Shown: in pieces, positions 52,068 to 64,000 of the stretch
Position numbering within the stretch: the first letter of the stretch is position 1
Layout: the number at the start of each line of letters is the position of its first letter
Assembly (NCBI GenBank): GCA_960531495.1
Contig: OY482848.1
Coordinates: 14,274,310 to 14,338,309 of the forward strand
Direction: 5' to 3'
Length of the DNA stretch: 64,000 nucleotides
Source: Zeus faber
Lineage: Eukaryota > Chordata > Actinopteri > Zeiformes > Zeidae
Notes under the pieces: model-generated
What the model was told of the DNA's origin: nothing
Databases searched by the model: none
The model's input: only the letters and a program-made list of their open reading frames with translations
Translations under genes and position numbers: made by a program

Positions 52068-55000
52068 GCGAGCGTCCACAGTTGTTCGCGTCTTCGTTAA
52101 TGGAAACAAGTTGGGAAAAGCTGCAGCGAATTCTGGGTGTCAAGTCGCCACAGCGTGACAAGTACGTGCAGTGGGCCTATTTTTACAAGCTCTGCTCACT
52201 TCCCTTTTTGTGTGTTTATGAGAAGAAAAGGGCTTTTGTCGCTCCTCGTTCACACTTCACAGCCTATTGTCGCAGGACTTCTGAAATGAAAACATAAACA
52301 AAACCCCCCGGAGTGGCGCGGTGCATTCAATACTTGAGTTCATATTTCCTCATTAAGCGGCGAGAAGGAATTACGTAGAAACACCCCGGCCCCCCCAGCT
52401 CTGCGCGCCCAACGAACAGTTTTAATTGAGGAGCAGGAAGTTCATCGTCTCGTCGGTCGCCCCGACGACGGCGCGCCGCTTTTCCTTTTCCAAGTGTGGA
52501 GGATTATTTAAAGGGACTCGACTCGGCTCGAGGTCCGAGGGACATTCCGAAGCAGGGGACTAGAAAAAACGGAGAAAACACACAGCGACGCGAATAGATA
52601 TGAAGAGTGAAGCGGGGCAGACGGATGGCGTGGTCCGCCACATCCGAACGCAGCCACGGCTCCCCCGGGCCGCCCCCCCGGGGAGCTCTGATGAGCTGCT
52701 GAACGGGGGGTCCGGGGAGAGTTCAATTCCGCCACTGACACACCAATGTTTAATTGTTCAGCAAAGGGCAAATTTGGTGATGTCATTTCCTCTAAAATGT
52801 AAACAGGGCGCCGAGCACCACAAACCACGGCTTCCTACAGTGTTCATGGGCAACAGAATGTTAACATTAGTTACTATTTTCCGGGAAATCTTGATCTTAA
52901 ATCCTTTATTTCACCGTGAGAGAAAAAACAAAAAAAAAAACAAAAAAAAAACAGCAGATTCCCAAATATCTTCAGGGAGCTGTCGTTTCATTGGCAGAAT
53001 TTGAGACGGGGCTGCTTGGAAAAACCGGGTCGCTGCGATGGCGATCAGCGGAACCGTTGGTATTTGGGGAAAGCATTTTCAGCGCCACGCGGTGTGCCAA
53101 TATTTACCGCCTACGAGGGTGTCGGGAGATTGCTGTTCCTCTCGTTGACTCTCCGCTCTGGCTCGTCGAGAAGGGCATGAAACGACTCCTCTCCAAAGGT
53201 TAAAAGGTCGTCCGCTAACTAACATATGCTCTGTTCCTAACACACGGGGCTGAAATATTTCATCGGGACGCGGGCGCCGGCCGCCAAAAATCAAAGGGTC
53301 GCAGCAATGCGGGCAAGGTCGTTTCACCGTGTTTGAATTACTACATAGTATTAATAAATAACAACAAAAAAGCACGGGGGGAAAACATATCTATAGTAAT
53401 TCTCGAATCATTTACGAAGATTTTCAATAATTGCAAATTGCCGATGAGATTAGATGACTTTAAGGTTTAATTCAGAGGGACGGGTCAGGGAGGAACGCCG
53501 CTCCGTTTGACTTTTTAATTAGTGCTTAGAAAGAATATTTCAGCTCCGGATGACATTAAGTCTTCTCTTGCACTTCGAAAACACCCGTGGCCGCGGAAGC
53601 GTCGGCCGTCAGCCAGGAAGTCAGCGCTCCTTTTGAAGTCAATTAAACCTGCAACCGTCGCCAGCACCGCATCGATTGGCAGCGTCCCAGGATATTTACT
53701 GCCAAAATTGGACAAGAGTTCATCCTCGATGGCTGATTTGCGCAGTCATCGGACGGTTTCGGCGACTGGGAATGAGGTGCATTTTGATGTCACATCGCCG
53801 GTGAAACGCTCGCGCTCCGTGTTTTATAACATGACCTTCACAACACTTTCATCATCAGGGTGAAATACTCTATACTATAATTTGTCATTTCGGTCCCCTG
53901 ACGATCCGCTGTTTAATAATGTGATTGAAAATGATCTTGGTGTATTACACTCACACAGCAGTTAATCACATAGAGGCCTAATAAAAAAAGGCATTATCCC
54001 GCCAGTTCATCAGGTTGCGGAGCGACCGAGGCACGGCCGCATTAAGTCGACCCTCGTTGACAGAGCGGTTATGAGAACAATCCTCCTCTGCGGCTGCTTT
54101 GTGACTTCTTGACGTACTTCCACCGGATGAACGCTATGAAATACGGTGCCGAATGAAATGAAACACGAAACGTCAGGACGGGACGGAGCCTTTTTGTTTC
54201 AAACTTTACTTTATATACTTTGCGTGTCCAGCTAAGCTGCTTCTCAGTCGGTAACATTTCTTGACTTATTGACTTGAATCATAAAACAAACTAATACTTA
54301 TTTTATTATAGAAGTTAATGTCAAGTTGTCAGTCATCAAGACCTGAGCGGTGGCAGATGAACCAACTGGCTTTTTAACAATCCTCCTCATGCCTTATGCC
54401 GTATGACACAGCAGAGGATTCCCACTTGAGCAACTGCTGTAAGTTGTAAATTGCATGTGCACATCATTTGTCATCACCAATATTTTTTTTCTGTTTCGAG
54501 TGCATACTTTAAAATTATTCAGTTTGGTGAAATAAGAGAACATTAACCGCATCTGATGTTGGTTTATTGGTGTCATCAATTCAAATGTATTTTAATTGCC
54601 AAAGCACTCTAAAACGATTTTTAGAAAAAGATTGCTGCCTAAAATCCATCAAATATGTTTTCATAAAACACAAATGACTTATTGAGTAAGGATCTAAGTA
54701 TAAAATATGCTGTAAAAATAAATAAATAAATGAATGAATAAATAAATAAAATAAAAAATTGTGAAAATAAAAAAATTGCTGTGAAAAAAAGTTTATATAT
54801 ATATTATAATATATATATTATTATTATTATTTTTTTTTTTACAGCATATTTGAAGATAAACCAAGATAAGCTTCTGAAATAGCATCACTAGTAGTAATCA
54901 AATGACTTTGACAATGACAAAAGACTCAGCTACTATCAGGATATATCTGAAATACATGAAAATTAGTTAGATTATTAATCATATTACAAATTGCATTGTA

Positions 55001-56948
55001 AGCAATAACCTTTTAATTACACGTAATTTTGATGTAAATATGTCAATTTGTATAAAGACGGATTACTGCCATGAATAAGAGTGCACTCAAGACTGAGAAC
55101 AAATAAACGGTTGGAGACAGAATAACATCATTTTTCAGAGAATCATTACAATAGGGATTTAGAAATGTTGTAATCCCATGCTGTATTATTGTTTGCATCA
55201 ATTTTAATGATTATATTCCTATTTCTCTCCTGATGATGTAGATTATTATAATAATACGTATTTTTTTTATTTTGCATGATTTTGCTGCTAATGATATTCA
55301 AATGAAAATAGGTTAGAATCTGAATTAAATTTTTCCTTTTCATTTAATGCCGCAAGGCAATAAAAACAAAGAATATCCAAGAAAACTATATATTGCACTC
55401 ACCCAGCGAAGCGTGCTGTTAGCGGATCCTAAATTCAAAGAGCCTGATAGTCACCTCCTAGTTTTTAACTAGGGGTGCTCACTCGCTATTCAAGCAGATT
55501 AGTCAATTTAGGTGCTTGTCCCGTGGATTAAGCCGCGATCTTGACAAAACAGCCCCAGAACCTCGGGGTCACAGTCCAGTGAACGAGGAGCTCGTGCCCG
55601 AGAGAGAGGAGCAAAACAATCCCCACCACGGGCGACGCTTTCACCAGCCACTTGAACATCCTGGACGCTCCTGTTGGGCGTGGCCAGATATTCATTTTTG
55701 ACCTTGCGACGCAGCCTGTTCCAATTCAGAGGTTCAGGTTCAGGTTCATGTCGAGGTATTTTGTCCCCGGTGAAGATGATGACTTTGCCAAATGACCCTA
55801 TTGTCCTGCCGCCTCACCTGTGCCTGGTTCTGGGAGCCCGAATAAAGATGCATTATCTTCGAAATGATTGCTTTTTTAATTTTCTGGCTTCTCCATTCAG
55901 TGCTATCCCCCTTCCCCCTTCCCCCACCAATATAGTTGAATTCGTCAGGTGAACAAGGTAGTTTAGTTCTCCCAAAAAAATCTAACCTTCACAATACATA
56001 TACATGTATGTTTTTTTAATTACATTTAAGATTAATGTCTTTGTGGTATCTACTGATAACAAACACAGAATATAATTGTCATTTGAGATGCAAATTATTC
56101 TATGTTATATTTGCATGACAAAATCCTTAAATGTTTGAAGAATAATCATTGTAACCTTTCTATACCATTGAATGGACTCGTTTCCATGATGGAATATAAG
56201 TTAAATCTAGATAATGACATTTGTGGATTTGTAAAAATAGGTTAGTTTGGGGTTACTATCACCTGAAATGTGAACAATTGTTATCTTTCATGGTGTTCAT
56301 TAATATTGTACATCATTTAATAATAGAATATAGTATAATCAGGATGACAATTTAATGAATTCCCGCATGAAATATACAAAGGACTGTAGAAATATTATCG
56401 GTAGTACTGTGTGAGTGTGTGGGTGTGTAAGTGTGTGTATGGTGGGGGAGTTAGCCTGACTAAATTCATGGTTTACAAAAGCCCTCTTTCGCCCACTAAA
56501 GCCCTTTTTGTGTTTGTGACGTCACCCAAGCATCCGAGCAAAGCACACGCATCTGCACTCTTACTCAGGAACACCGAAATACACTACAAGAAGACATGTA
56601 ATGTCAAAAAAACGTATGAGTCAATAAACTCCCTAACTCACTGTGCCCCCCAAAACCTACGTAATTCTGCCCCCAAGACAAAACATTTAAATACTCCATC
56701 CTTTTCCCCAAAATGTTGTCACCTACTGCAAGCTACTCGCCGCTGCTATACGGGAGGTTCCCCTCTCCGCAGTTTCCCTCGCCGCACACACATATACATA
56801 TACTGTATGTGCACGCAAAAAACATATACATGCGAAAATACATGACCGGGGGCTCAGGAGGGAGGAACTTGTTTCGGAGTTTTTATAGTCTGATATTCAG
56901 GCCCCCTTGTGTTAGGGTACACAATTGGTTAGCGTTAGGGTCAACTAC
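51370..56948. other. Long stretch without a recognisable gene
   Basis: GC-rich to about 53.9 kb, then AT-rich. A (GA)n array at 52009-52068 and A-rich runs at 52925-52952. Frames at 52600 and 53522 look like chance. If the plus-strand gene is real, this is intron. Confidence 0.7.
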
Positions 56949-57516
56949 TAGGGACGTGACGATATGAAATTTCTCTGTATGGTATCTACCAAAATACCAT
57001 GGTATATGGTATTTCACGATATTAATCACCCCCCCCTCAAAATTGTTGATATTAAAAAAGAAAAACACATGGTAAAGCCTCTGGGCTCTCAAATTCACAG
57101 GAGAGGCAAAATATATACCAGAATCTGCAAAATTAAAGATGTAAACTTTAATTGACCGCACCTCATGTTGTAGCAGACGGACGTTGTAATAATCCTTCCG
57201 ATGAGTAATTTCTTTAAAGCGCCCCGTTCCGCTGTCAGAATTCCGCCAGGAGGAACTGCTTTACGGCAATATTTTACGGCACGATGCTTTACAACGTTAC
57301 TTGCGTGCGCGCAAGTGTAAACTAACACGGCGGAACGCGGAGCTTGGGGAAATACAACATTTGGCCCTCTACCACGCAGAGGTAAGGTGAGGGGGAATTA
57401 AAGTTTACGTCTTCAGCTTTGCAACATAAATGTATACCGTTCCAGGGAAAGGCTTCTGGATCAGAACCGTGATTGCTTGATACCGGTTGATAGAGCGGTT
57501 TACTGTTACATCCCTA
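56949..57516. mobile_element. hAT-like non-autonomous element
   Basis: Left end 'tagggacgtgacgata' and right end 'gtttactgttacatcccta' are imperfect inverted repeats of the TAGGGATGT type common in fish hAT elements. A target duplication is not clear. Confidence 0.55.
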
Positions 57517-57717
57517 CCCGGAACACCACAGTGTGACCTTCAAAATCAAATATAATGATAACCATTGGTTTTGTTTTGTTTATAAAGCTGTTTTGAAGCC
57601 TTATTCCAATAACAAACAACAACTGGATAAGTTTTATGAAATATTTTTGATGGAAGCGGGTCAATTTGACCTGAACACGATAGGAGGGTTAATGTGTGTT
57701 CACAGAATATTGAACTG

Positions 57718-58918
57718 GGGGACATAGGACCCTGGTGCATAGGAGCCTGGGAACTTAGGACCCTGAGAATATAGGACCCTGGGAACATAGGACCCTGGGA
57801 ACCTTGAACCCTGGGAAAATAGGACCCTGGGAAAATAGGACCCTGGGAACTTAGGAACTGGAACATAAGATCCTGGGATCTTACAGTAGGGCCCTGGGAA
57901 TATAGGACCCTGAGAACATAGGCCCTGGGAACTTAGAACCCTGGGAACCTTGAACCCTGGGAACATAGAACCCTGGGAACTAGGGCCCCGGGAACCTACA
58001 GTAGGACCTAGGGAACTTGGGACCTTGGAAACTTAGGACCCTGGGAACTTAGGACCCTGGGAACATAGGACCCTGGGAACTTAGGAACTGGGAACATACG
58101 ACCCTGGGATCTTACAGTAGGGCCCTGGGAACATAGGACCCTGAGAACATAGACCCTGGGAACTTAGGACCCTGAGAACATAGGTCCCTGGGAACATAGG
58201 GCCCTGGGAACCTTGGACCCTGGGAACCTCCGACCCTGGGAACATAGGATTCTGGGAACTTGGGATCCTGGGAACATAGGGGGCAGTAGGGGGGGGCAGT
58301 AGCTCAGGAGGTAGAGCGGGTCGTTGAGGAAGGTTGCTGGTTCGATGCCAGGCTCCTCCTGGTAGTGTGCTGATGTGTCCTTGAGCAAGACACTTAACCC
58401 CCTAACTGCTCCCGGGGCGCCTCCACATGGCAGCCCACTGCTCCTAGATACGTCAGATACTAGGATGGGTAAATGCAGAAAAAATTGCAAATTTCCCCAT
58501 TGTGGGACTGATAAGGGTATTTAAATAAATTGAACCCTGGGAACTTAGGACCCTGGGAACCTACAGTAGGACCCTGAGAACAGAGGACCCTGGGAACTTA
58601 CAATAAGAACCTCGGAACATAGGACCCTGGAAACTTAGGACCCTGTGAACATATGACCCGAGGAACTTAGGACCCTGGGAACTTACAGAAGGACCCTGGG
58701 AACATAGGATCCTGGGAACATATAGCCCTAGGAACTTAGGACCCTGGGAACTTACAGTAGGACCCTGGGAACATATGACCCTGGGAACATAGGACCCTGT
58801 GAACATACAGTAGGACCCGGGGAACATAGGACCCTGGGAACATACAGTAGGACCTGGGGAACATAGGACCCTGGGAACATACAGTAGAACCCTGGGAACA
58901 TAGGACCCTGGGATACGC
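57718..58918. repeat. Minisatellite, ~16-bp units (ggaccctgggaacata)
   Basis: About 60 degenerate units, often in blocks with an extra 'acagta' step. It is interrupted at about 58275-58535 by a SINE. The Gly/Ser/Pro frames on the minus strand are artefacts. Confidence 0.93.
58285..58535 (+). mobile_element. tRNA-derived SINE inside the minisatellite
   Basis: The head resembles a tRNA gene with an A-box-like 'tagctcaggagg' and a B box 'ggttcgatgcc', the RNA polymerase III internal promoter. It is followed by the body motif 'cttgagcaagacacttaacc' shared by fish SINEs, then an AT-rich tail near 58520. Confidence 0.8.
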
Positions 58919-61254
58919 TCCCCACATTAGTTCTACATAACCAAACAGAACTATTAGCACTAAGACTCCTGATAACAACCTCTTTGTTTACATGCTAGGG
59001 TGTTTCTCTTGTGGCTTTAGCATCTCATGTCATACCTTCCTGACCGCTCCATGCACTACACCCATCAGACATGTCATGGAACTCAGTGTCATTGGCTTCG
59101 ACAAAGCTGGGAAGTAGTGGCTAGAATTTTTTTAGTTTGGATACATAAATGACTCATTTTCAATACACATACCTAATAAACCATGACCACCAAACAAAAC
59201 CAATTCAGGAGCTATTTCAGGAAAATAAGACAATCAACCGCATTTCCCAATCTCAATATCCATCCGAAACACTTGCACCCCTTAACCCACGTGGTCTTAA
59301 ACCGACGTCGCATGCACACCTTTATTGTGTGAGTGTGAAAGGGTGCGAGGGCCCGAACGATATAAATAAAAAGGACGGAACGGCACTTTGTGCCACCGCT
59401 TGACCTCGATGACGCCAGCTGTTGCCACGCCCGTAACAGTTGCTGCTTTTGGGACCTTTTTTTATCTCATTTTAAACTGTCGGCAGAGGGATCTATTTGG
59501 TCGGTGAAGTCGGGCTCATGTTGAGTACATAAATGTGATGATTGATTGTAGTGTTTACTGTTTGCCTCCTGTTCATAAGCAACATAATAATGTTGTTGGA
59601 TCTAGGGATGTTAACAAATAACCATTTAACTGTTAACCAACAATACAAATTTAGATTAATACTATTAGTTACAAAAGATTCTAAAAATAAGTAATAAAAA
59701 AATCTGTAGCAAAAAGTCTGTGCTAAAAGAAAAATAGGCTATACAATCTAATACAACTCATGGCGGTGACACATGCAACTAGCACTCTGACGATTACTGC
59801 AATACCGCAGCCACATATAAAATTTTAAAAATCTATATATATATTTCTTTGAATTTCATTTTTTTGCTGGTGAAAGGTATAGGAGAATATGAAATATAAA
59901 CACAATCATCATGGTTTTAGTTATCATCATTGACTGTGCTATGTTCAAGGGCTTCTGGAGAAACAAAACTTTTCAGTTGCTCCGCTCGTCACTGGGAGGG
60001 ACAGTCCATTAAATATTTGGGGGATTTAGTTTGTGTATGTCCGATTATTATTAATTATTTCTAGGGCTGTACCCGACTCAGAATTTTTGTCAGTCGAGGG
60101 GGGTTAAAACACCAGTGCGGTGTTTCTGGGCTACGTGCTGTACATGTAAGGCATTTGCATACATACGTAGCTGCTGATTCACCACCTCCTTCCGTGTTAA
60201 TTCTCCGCTGCTGTCCTTTTTGTGAGGTCACATCCTGTGAAATGCAGCTTGTTCCCTCAAGCAGTCTCCAGGCGTTGTGGATGCACAGAGAGTGTACATA
60301 ATGGGCTCAAGAAGTCTGCAAGAGAGCGCTCATGCACTGGCTGATTGAGCAGCCAGTGTATGAGCGGACGGCGGCGGGCGGACGCGAGCCCTCTCAGACC
60401 TATCGGGAAGGAGCGTGAAAAAGCTGGAAGGTGGAGTCTGAGATTCAGCCGTTTCGGGAGCAAATACAAAATGCTTTCAGAATTGTGAAGAAAAAAAAAG
60501 ACATAAAACTGAAGAGCATTAATACTAGTTGAAAATGAATCTCCTAACCGCCGAAAATGTATCCATTTATTTTAACTGTTCGTTCCGTGTTTTTGGATCC
60601 AGATTATGTAATCCCAGTCTCAGTTTCAGTCTAACGCTGCATGCCGCGTGTTCCAAGTTTATTATCTGCCCTTTTCGTGTAAAATATCAGGAAACATTGA
60701 ATTTGACACGGATCGAAAAGAAATAGACTTTTACTTTTTTTCCCCAAAATCATCCCAAGGCTAGATTGAGCTGCATGTTTGACACCCCCCGTCTATATTA
60801 TGCAAATATTTAAAAACAACCTTTTTTTAGAGGTTCTTAAGATTCAGAAAAGCCCCGCTCGCTGATGTCCTTCAAAGGTTTTCAGGCAAGTCATGAACCT
60901 TTTTCAGATCAGTTTTGATACGAAGGATGAATCCTTAAACAAACACAAAGGTCTTTATTTTTGTTGCTTTAATGAACCAACTGACTGATAAAAAATAATA
61001 ATCATTATTTCAATACAATTCAAACATCAGGAAGGCCAGCTGGATCATCAGACATGCTCCAGCACACTGCTGAGTTTAATGTCTCCATTTCTTACGCATT
61101 ATAGTATGGCAGTATGGGCAGCAAGATAAGTGGGCTGGATTGAGAATGTCAAATTTATCATAAATAATCGATTATTTATAAAGTCGGTGAACTTGTCACG
61201 CAGCAAAATAATCCATTTGTGATGTTAAATAAATAAAAAATATGATTCTTTCTC
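58919..61254. other. Stretch without a recognisable gene
   Basis: AT-rich. Single hAT-type ends are seen near 59603 (tagggatgttaac) and 60063 (tagggctgtacccgact) without convincing partners. No exon found. Confidence 0.65.
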
Positions 61255-61256
61255 TC

Positions 61257-61299
<43 letters not shown>
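61255..61299. repeat. (CT)n then (AT)n microsatellite
   Basis: A pure CT run passes directly into an AT run, about 45 bp in total. Confidence 0.95.
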
Positions 61300-61304
<5 letters not shown>

Positions 61305-62259
61305 CTACAGTATATGCAAATGTTTAACAAGAATAAGAGTCATTGCATATATTTGCAGTTTTGATTATTTTTTTGTCCTTTCAATAATTGAAAGAAGGCG
61401 CCACTTCCCTTTTACAGGACGTCTCCAGTCAGACAGCTTGTTATCAGGCGCATCAGGAGGTTTAACACGTTCCCGAGAACATAATCCTGATCTCATTTAA
61501 AGTCATCGATATCTGATCATTTCAATCAACGGTGTCATAAATCCACAGTGTAATTGCAGATTGAGCGTCTGCGCTCAGACTGGTAAACAACATTGTCACC
61601 GTTCCCGTGTGATTCAGGATGAGGTGAAGGCAGCAGGAAGGTGCGGCTTTGGTGTTCCCTTCTTTCGTCACCGCCCGACTCATTAAACGCTACTTCATTT
61701 TAATTCGTTTTTTTTTTCCATTTTTTTATTTTTTGCAGAGCACACACACACACACACAAAACATCGAAATGACATGCTGTCTGTAAGTGTCATTATCTCC
61801 AACACTGCAATACTACAAAGCTAAAATCAAAGGCTTGACGTTCCTGAGTGAAATATTACCCATTTAAGGTGCTTGACCCGCTGGATGTCGGCTCACTTAG
61901 ATAATTCCAATTTGCACAACAACAAAGGAAAAACAGGAGAGAGAAAAAAAAAACTCTCCAAATTTCGCTGCTTTTTGTTGAACACGGGGGATTCGCACAA
62001 CTCTGTACACAGGAATTCGCAGACCGGCACGGTGTTATTGATCCGCAAAGATTGACCTTCCACTGGAGACGACTTCAGTCGGATCTCTGCCTGTCGTGTC
62101 ATGCGGCTCCGTGAAGCTCCCGCCCGTCTCCGGCTTTATTCCCCCCAGCCTCACCGTCTCCCTCCCTTCCATCCCGGCAGCCTTCTGTTTTGTCTTGTTT
62201 TTTTGGGACAACTACACTTACTGGCAGATGTGCAAATACATAAATGTGCATGCAGACGT
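61300..62259. other. Stretch without a convincing gene; weak splice-bounded segment
   Basis: A 44-nt segment 61739-61782 lies between a T-rich acceptor (TTTTGCAG) and a GTAAGT donor. It is mostly CA repeat and has a stop in the phase expected from the upstream candidate gene, so I do not call it an exon. Confidence 0.4.
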
Positions 62260-62492
62260 TACACACACACACGCGCGCGCGCAACCACACACACATATGT
62301 GCACAGACACACACACACGCACACACACACGTGCGCGCGCAGACACAAAACGTACAACGTGGTCTCCCGATGAAATGAGGGAGTAAGACTTCTCCAGCTC
62401 TTGGCAGTCCTGTTGTTTATTCATATTTATTACAAATGAAATATGAATGATGGAACTCTCAACTCTTTCTAATCCCCTGGTTATGCGCACAT

Positions 62493-62530
<38 letters not shown>

Positions 62531-62571
62531 GCACACGCACACGCACACTCACACACACGCACACGCACACA

Positions 62572-62611
<40 letters not shown>
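62260..62611. repeat. CA-rich arrays
   Basis: CA/CG arrays at 62260-62345 and 62493-62611. All His/Thr and Cys/Val frames across them are artefacts. Confidence 0.95.
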
Positions 62612-62614
<3 letters not shown>

Positions 62615-64000
62615 CTTTTACCCCCCTCCCTCCCAACTCACCGCATACAAATGTACCGAGGGAAGTGTGAAAAAAGAAAACATAAAACTGGCCAAAAGTG
62701 TTTTTTTTTCCCCCACTGGTTCCTCGGATGTGCTGAAATTTTGATGTGCAGCAAGGCTGTCGGGCTGTTAAAAGAAGGTCTCTGGGAGCAGGGAGCAGGA
62801 AGAGCGTTTTAGCAAGGACGAGCAGGAAGGGATATGAAATTAACATCAGCGTTAAACAGACACTCATAAAAAGAAAAAGAATACTCAGTCAAAACAAGGC
62901 CATTCCGTAGCTGTTGATATTGACCGAAAACACCGAATGACATGAGTTGTTATTTCGTTGTTGTCTTTTTGTGTCAGGGTAATGACATTTTTTAACACCC
63001 AACCAGTCATCATCAGATGAGCTGGCAGCTCACCGTGCATATTAAATTATATTCCTATTGCTATTCAAATAAGGTATTTTCCAGTTCACACTTTATTGAC
63101 CTGAATGATCTTCGACGAGGAAGGCTCTTATATTAGGCTTCCCAAAGAAAGCTTTCCTGTAACCGCACTAGACAGTGAACTCGGTGCCGATGGAAGATTT
63201 CATCTTTTACACCCACATGAGCTCGACTTAATATCGGCGCTATCAGCTGTGAACCAGAAAATGAGCTTACGCACGTGGAAAATCACCCTGGGTAATGTCA
63301 CTGCGCGTTCAAAGGCCTTCTCTTACTGTCATCGAAATCGGCTCTGGGGTGTGTCCATATCTATGACATCACCGTAATGTCCGATACCATTGAACAGCAT
63401 CAGACCGTGGCTTCGAGGCACCGTTCTAAAAATAATGACTCGCAAATTAAGGCCTGTTAGGGCCTTAATCCTGCACCCGTTTAAAGGTCACTGAGGAAAA
63501 ATACATTGAAGAACACCATTGAAGAGCCAACGGGCAGCAGATGAGAATATGAGGGACTCGGCTGGATTGCCGCAAAAGTATGAGTTCGGTAAACTTCACG
63601 CACACAAACTTCACGCCGATCTGCAGAACGGCAGGTGTCCCTCAGCGACCCGCAACCCTTTCCCCGTTTGTCGCGATGAAAACCTATGCGGAAATCCTGC
63701 CGCGGCGGCGGGCGGGCGGCTCCCCAGTTCCGCTCACTCCGATGCCAACTCCCGGGAAAGTTAGCGTAATGCCGTCCGAGCGGTGGAGGCTGACGCTGAT
63801 TCCCCGGGACAGCGGTGTAGCGGTGTGTGTTTTAGCGACGTATGCTAAGTGCTGCTCAGAGCTGCAGGCTAGTCCATGGGCACCGGGGCAGAATGTGCAA
63901 GCTGGGGAAGCGCGGACTGACTAACCGGCCTGATTAGGCCCGGGTGCGAGATGACACGGATCAGATACACATAGTTACCCAGCCGGAACGACGGATTGGC
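62612..64000. other. Right end, no gene seen
   Basis: Frames at 63105-63377, 63519-63764 and 63580-63924 overlap in different phases and show no family motif. GC content rises after 63.5 kb. Confidence 0.6.

Noticed and set aside
53522-53863. 113-codon plus-strand frame rich in Ser, Lys and Arg
   Set aside because: No splice sites, domain or start context. Its length is compatible with chance in a GC-rich stretch.
58285-58360. A functional tRNA gene
   Set aside because: A- and B-box-like motifs are present, but the sequence does not fold as a full tRNA by eye and runs into a SINE body.
57718-58918. Regular short repeats considered as a CRISPR array
   Set aside because: Units are contiguous and degenerate with no unique spacers, and the genome is a vertebrate one. 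It is a minisatellite.
61739-61782. 44-nt segment with acceptor and donor consensus on the plus strand
   Set aside because: Mostly CA repeat, with a stop in the frame expected from the upstream candidate exons.

Overview
The window is vertebrate nuclear DNA, almost certainly from a teleost fish. Supporting evidence: split genes with GT-AG introns; very dense CA/GT, GA and GATA microsatellites; an L2-type LINE with the 3' tail shared by fish L2s and V-SINEs; Tc1 and hAT DNA-transposon remnants; a tRNA-derived SINE; and a decayed Ty3/Gypsy-type LTR element. No bacterial, organellar or viral gene organisation was seen.

Region 1 (1-27.9 kb) is one gene on the minus strand: unconventional myosin XV of the MYO15A type, the stereocilia-tip motor of inner-ear hair cells in vertebrates. 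I placed 34 coding exons by reading frame, splice sites, phase and family similarity. Together they give 8,973 nt (2,991 codons) with every phase consistent and no break. They cover a very long N-terminal extension (about 2,090 residues in 8 exons), the whole motor domain (P-loop, switch I, switch II, actin-binding and converter segments), the IQ neck, and the start of the first MyTH4 domain. The rest (MyTH4 end, FERM, SH3, second MyTH4-FERM) lies off the left edge. A splice acceptor directly before the start codon implies an upstream non-coding exon. Introns carry two hAT-like elements, a probable third element, and an internally deleted LTR retrotransposon. Many splice sites directly abut long CA or UG repeats.

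Region 2 (27.9-49 kb) is intergenic. It holds simple repeats, an AT-rich tandem array, a short hAT-like MITE, hairpin sequences, a 5'-truncated L2 LINE bounded by inverted repeats, a second MITE-like element, a broken Tc1 transposase and a roughly 280-bp GATA array.

Region 3 (49-51.3 kb) is GC-rich, with a TATA-like box, long low-complexity stretches and two plus-strand segments bounded by good splice signals whose phases agree. I read it as the 5' end of an unidentified plus-strand gene running off the right edge.

Region 4 (51.3-64 kb) has no recognisable gene. It contains hAT-type ends, a 1.2-kb minisatellite of about 16-bp units with a tRNA-derived SINE inserted in it, and more microsatellites.
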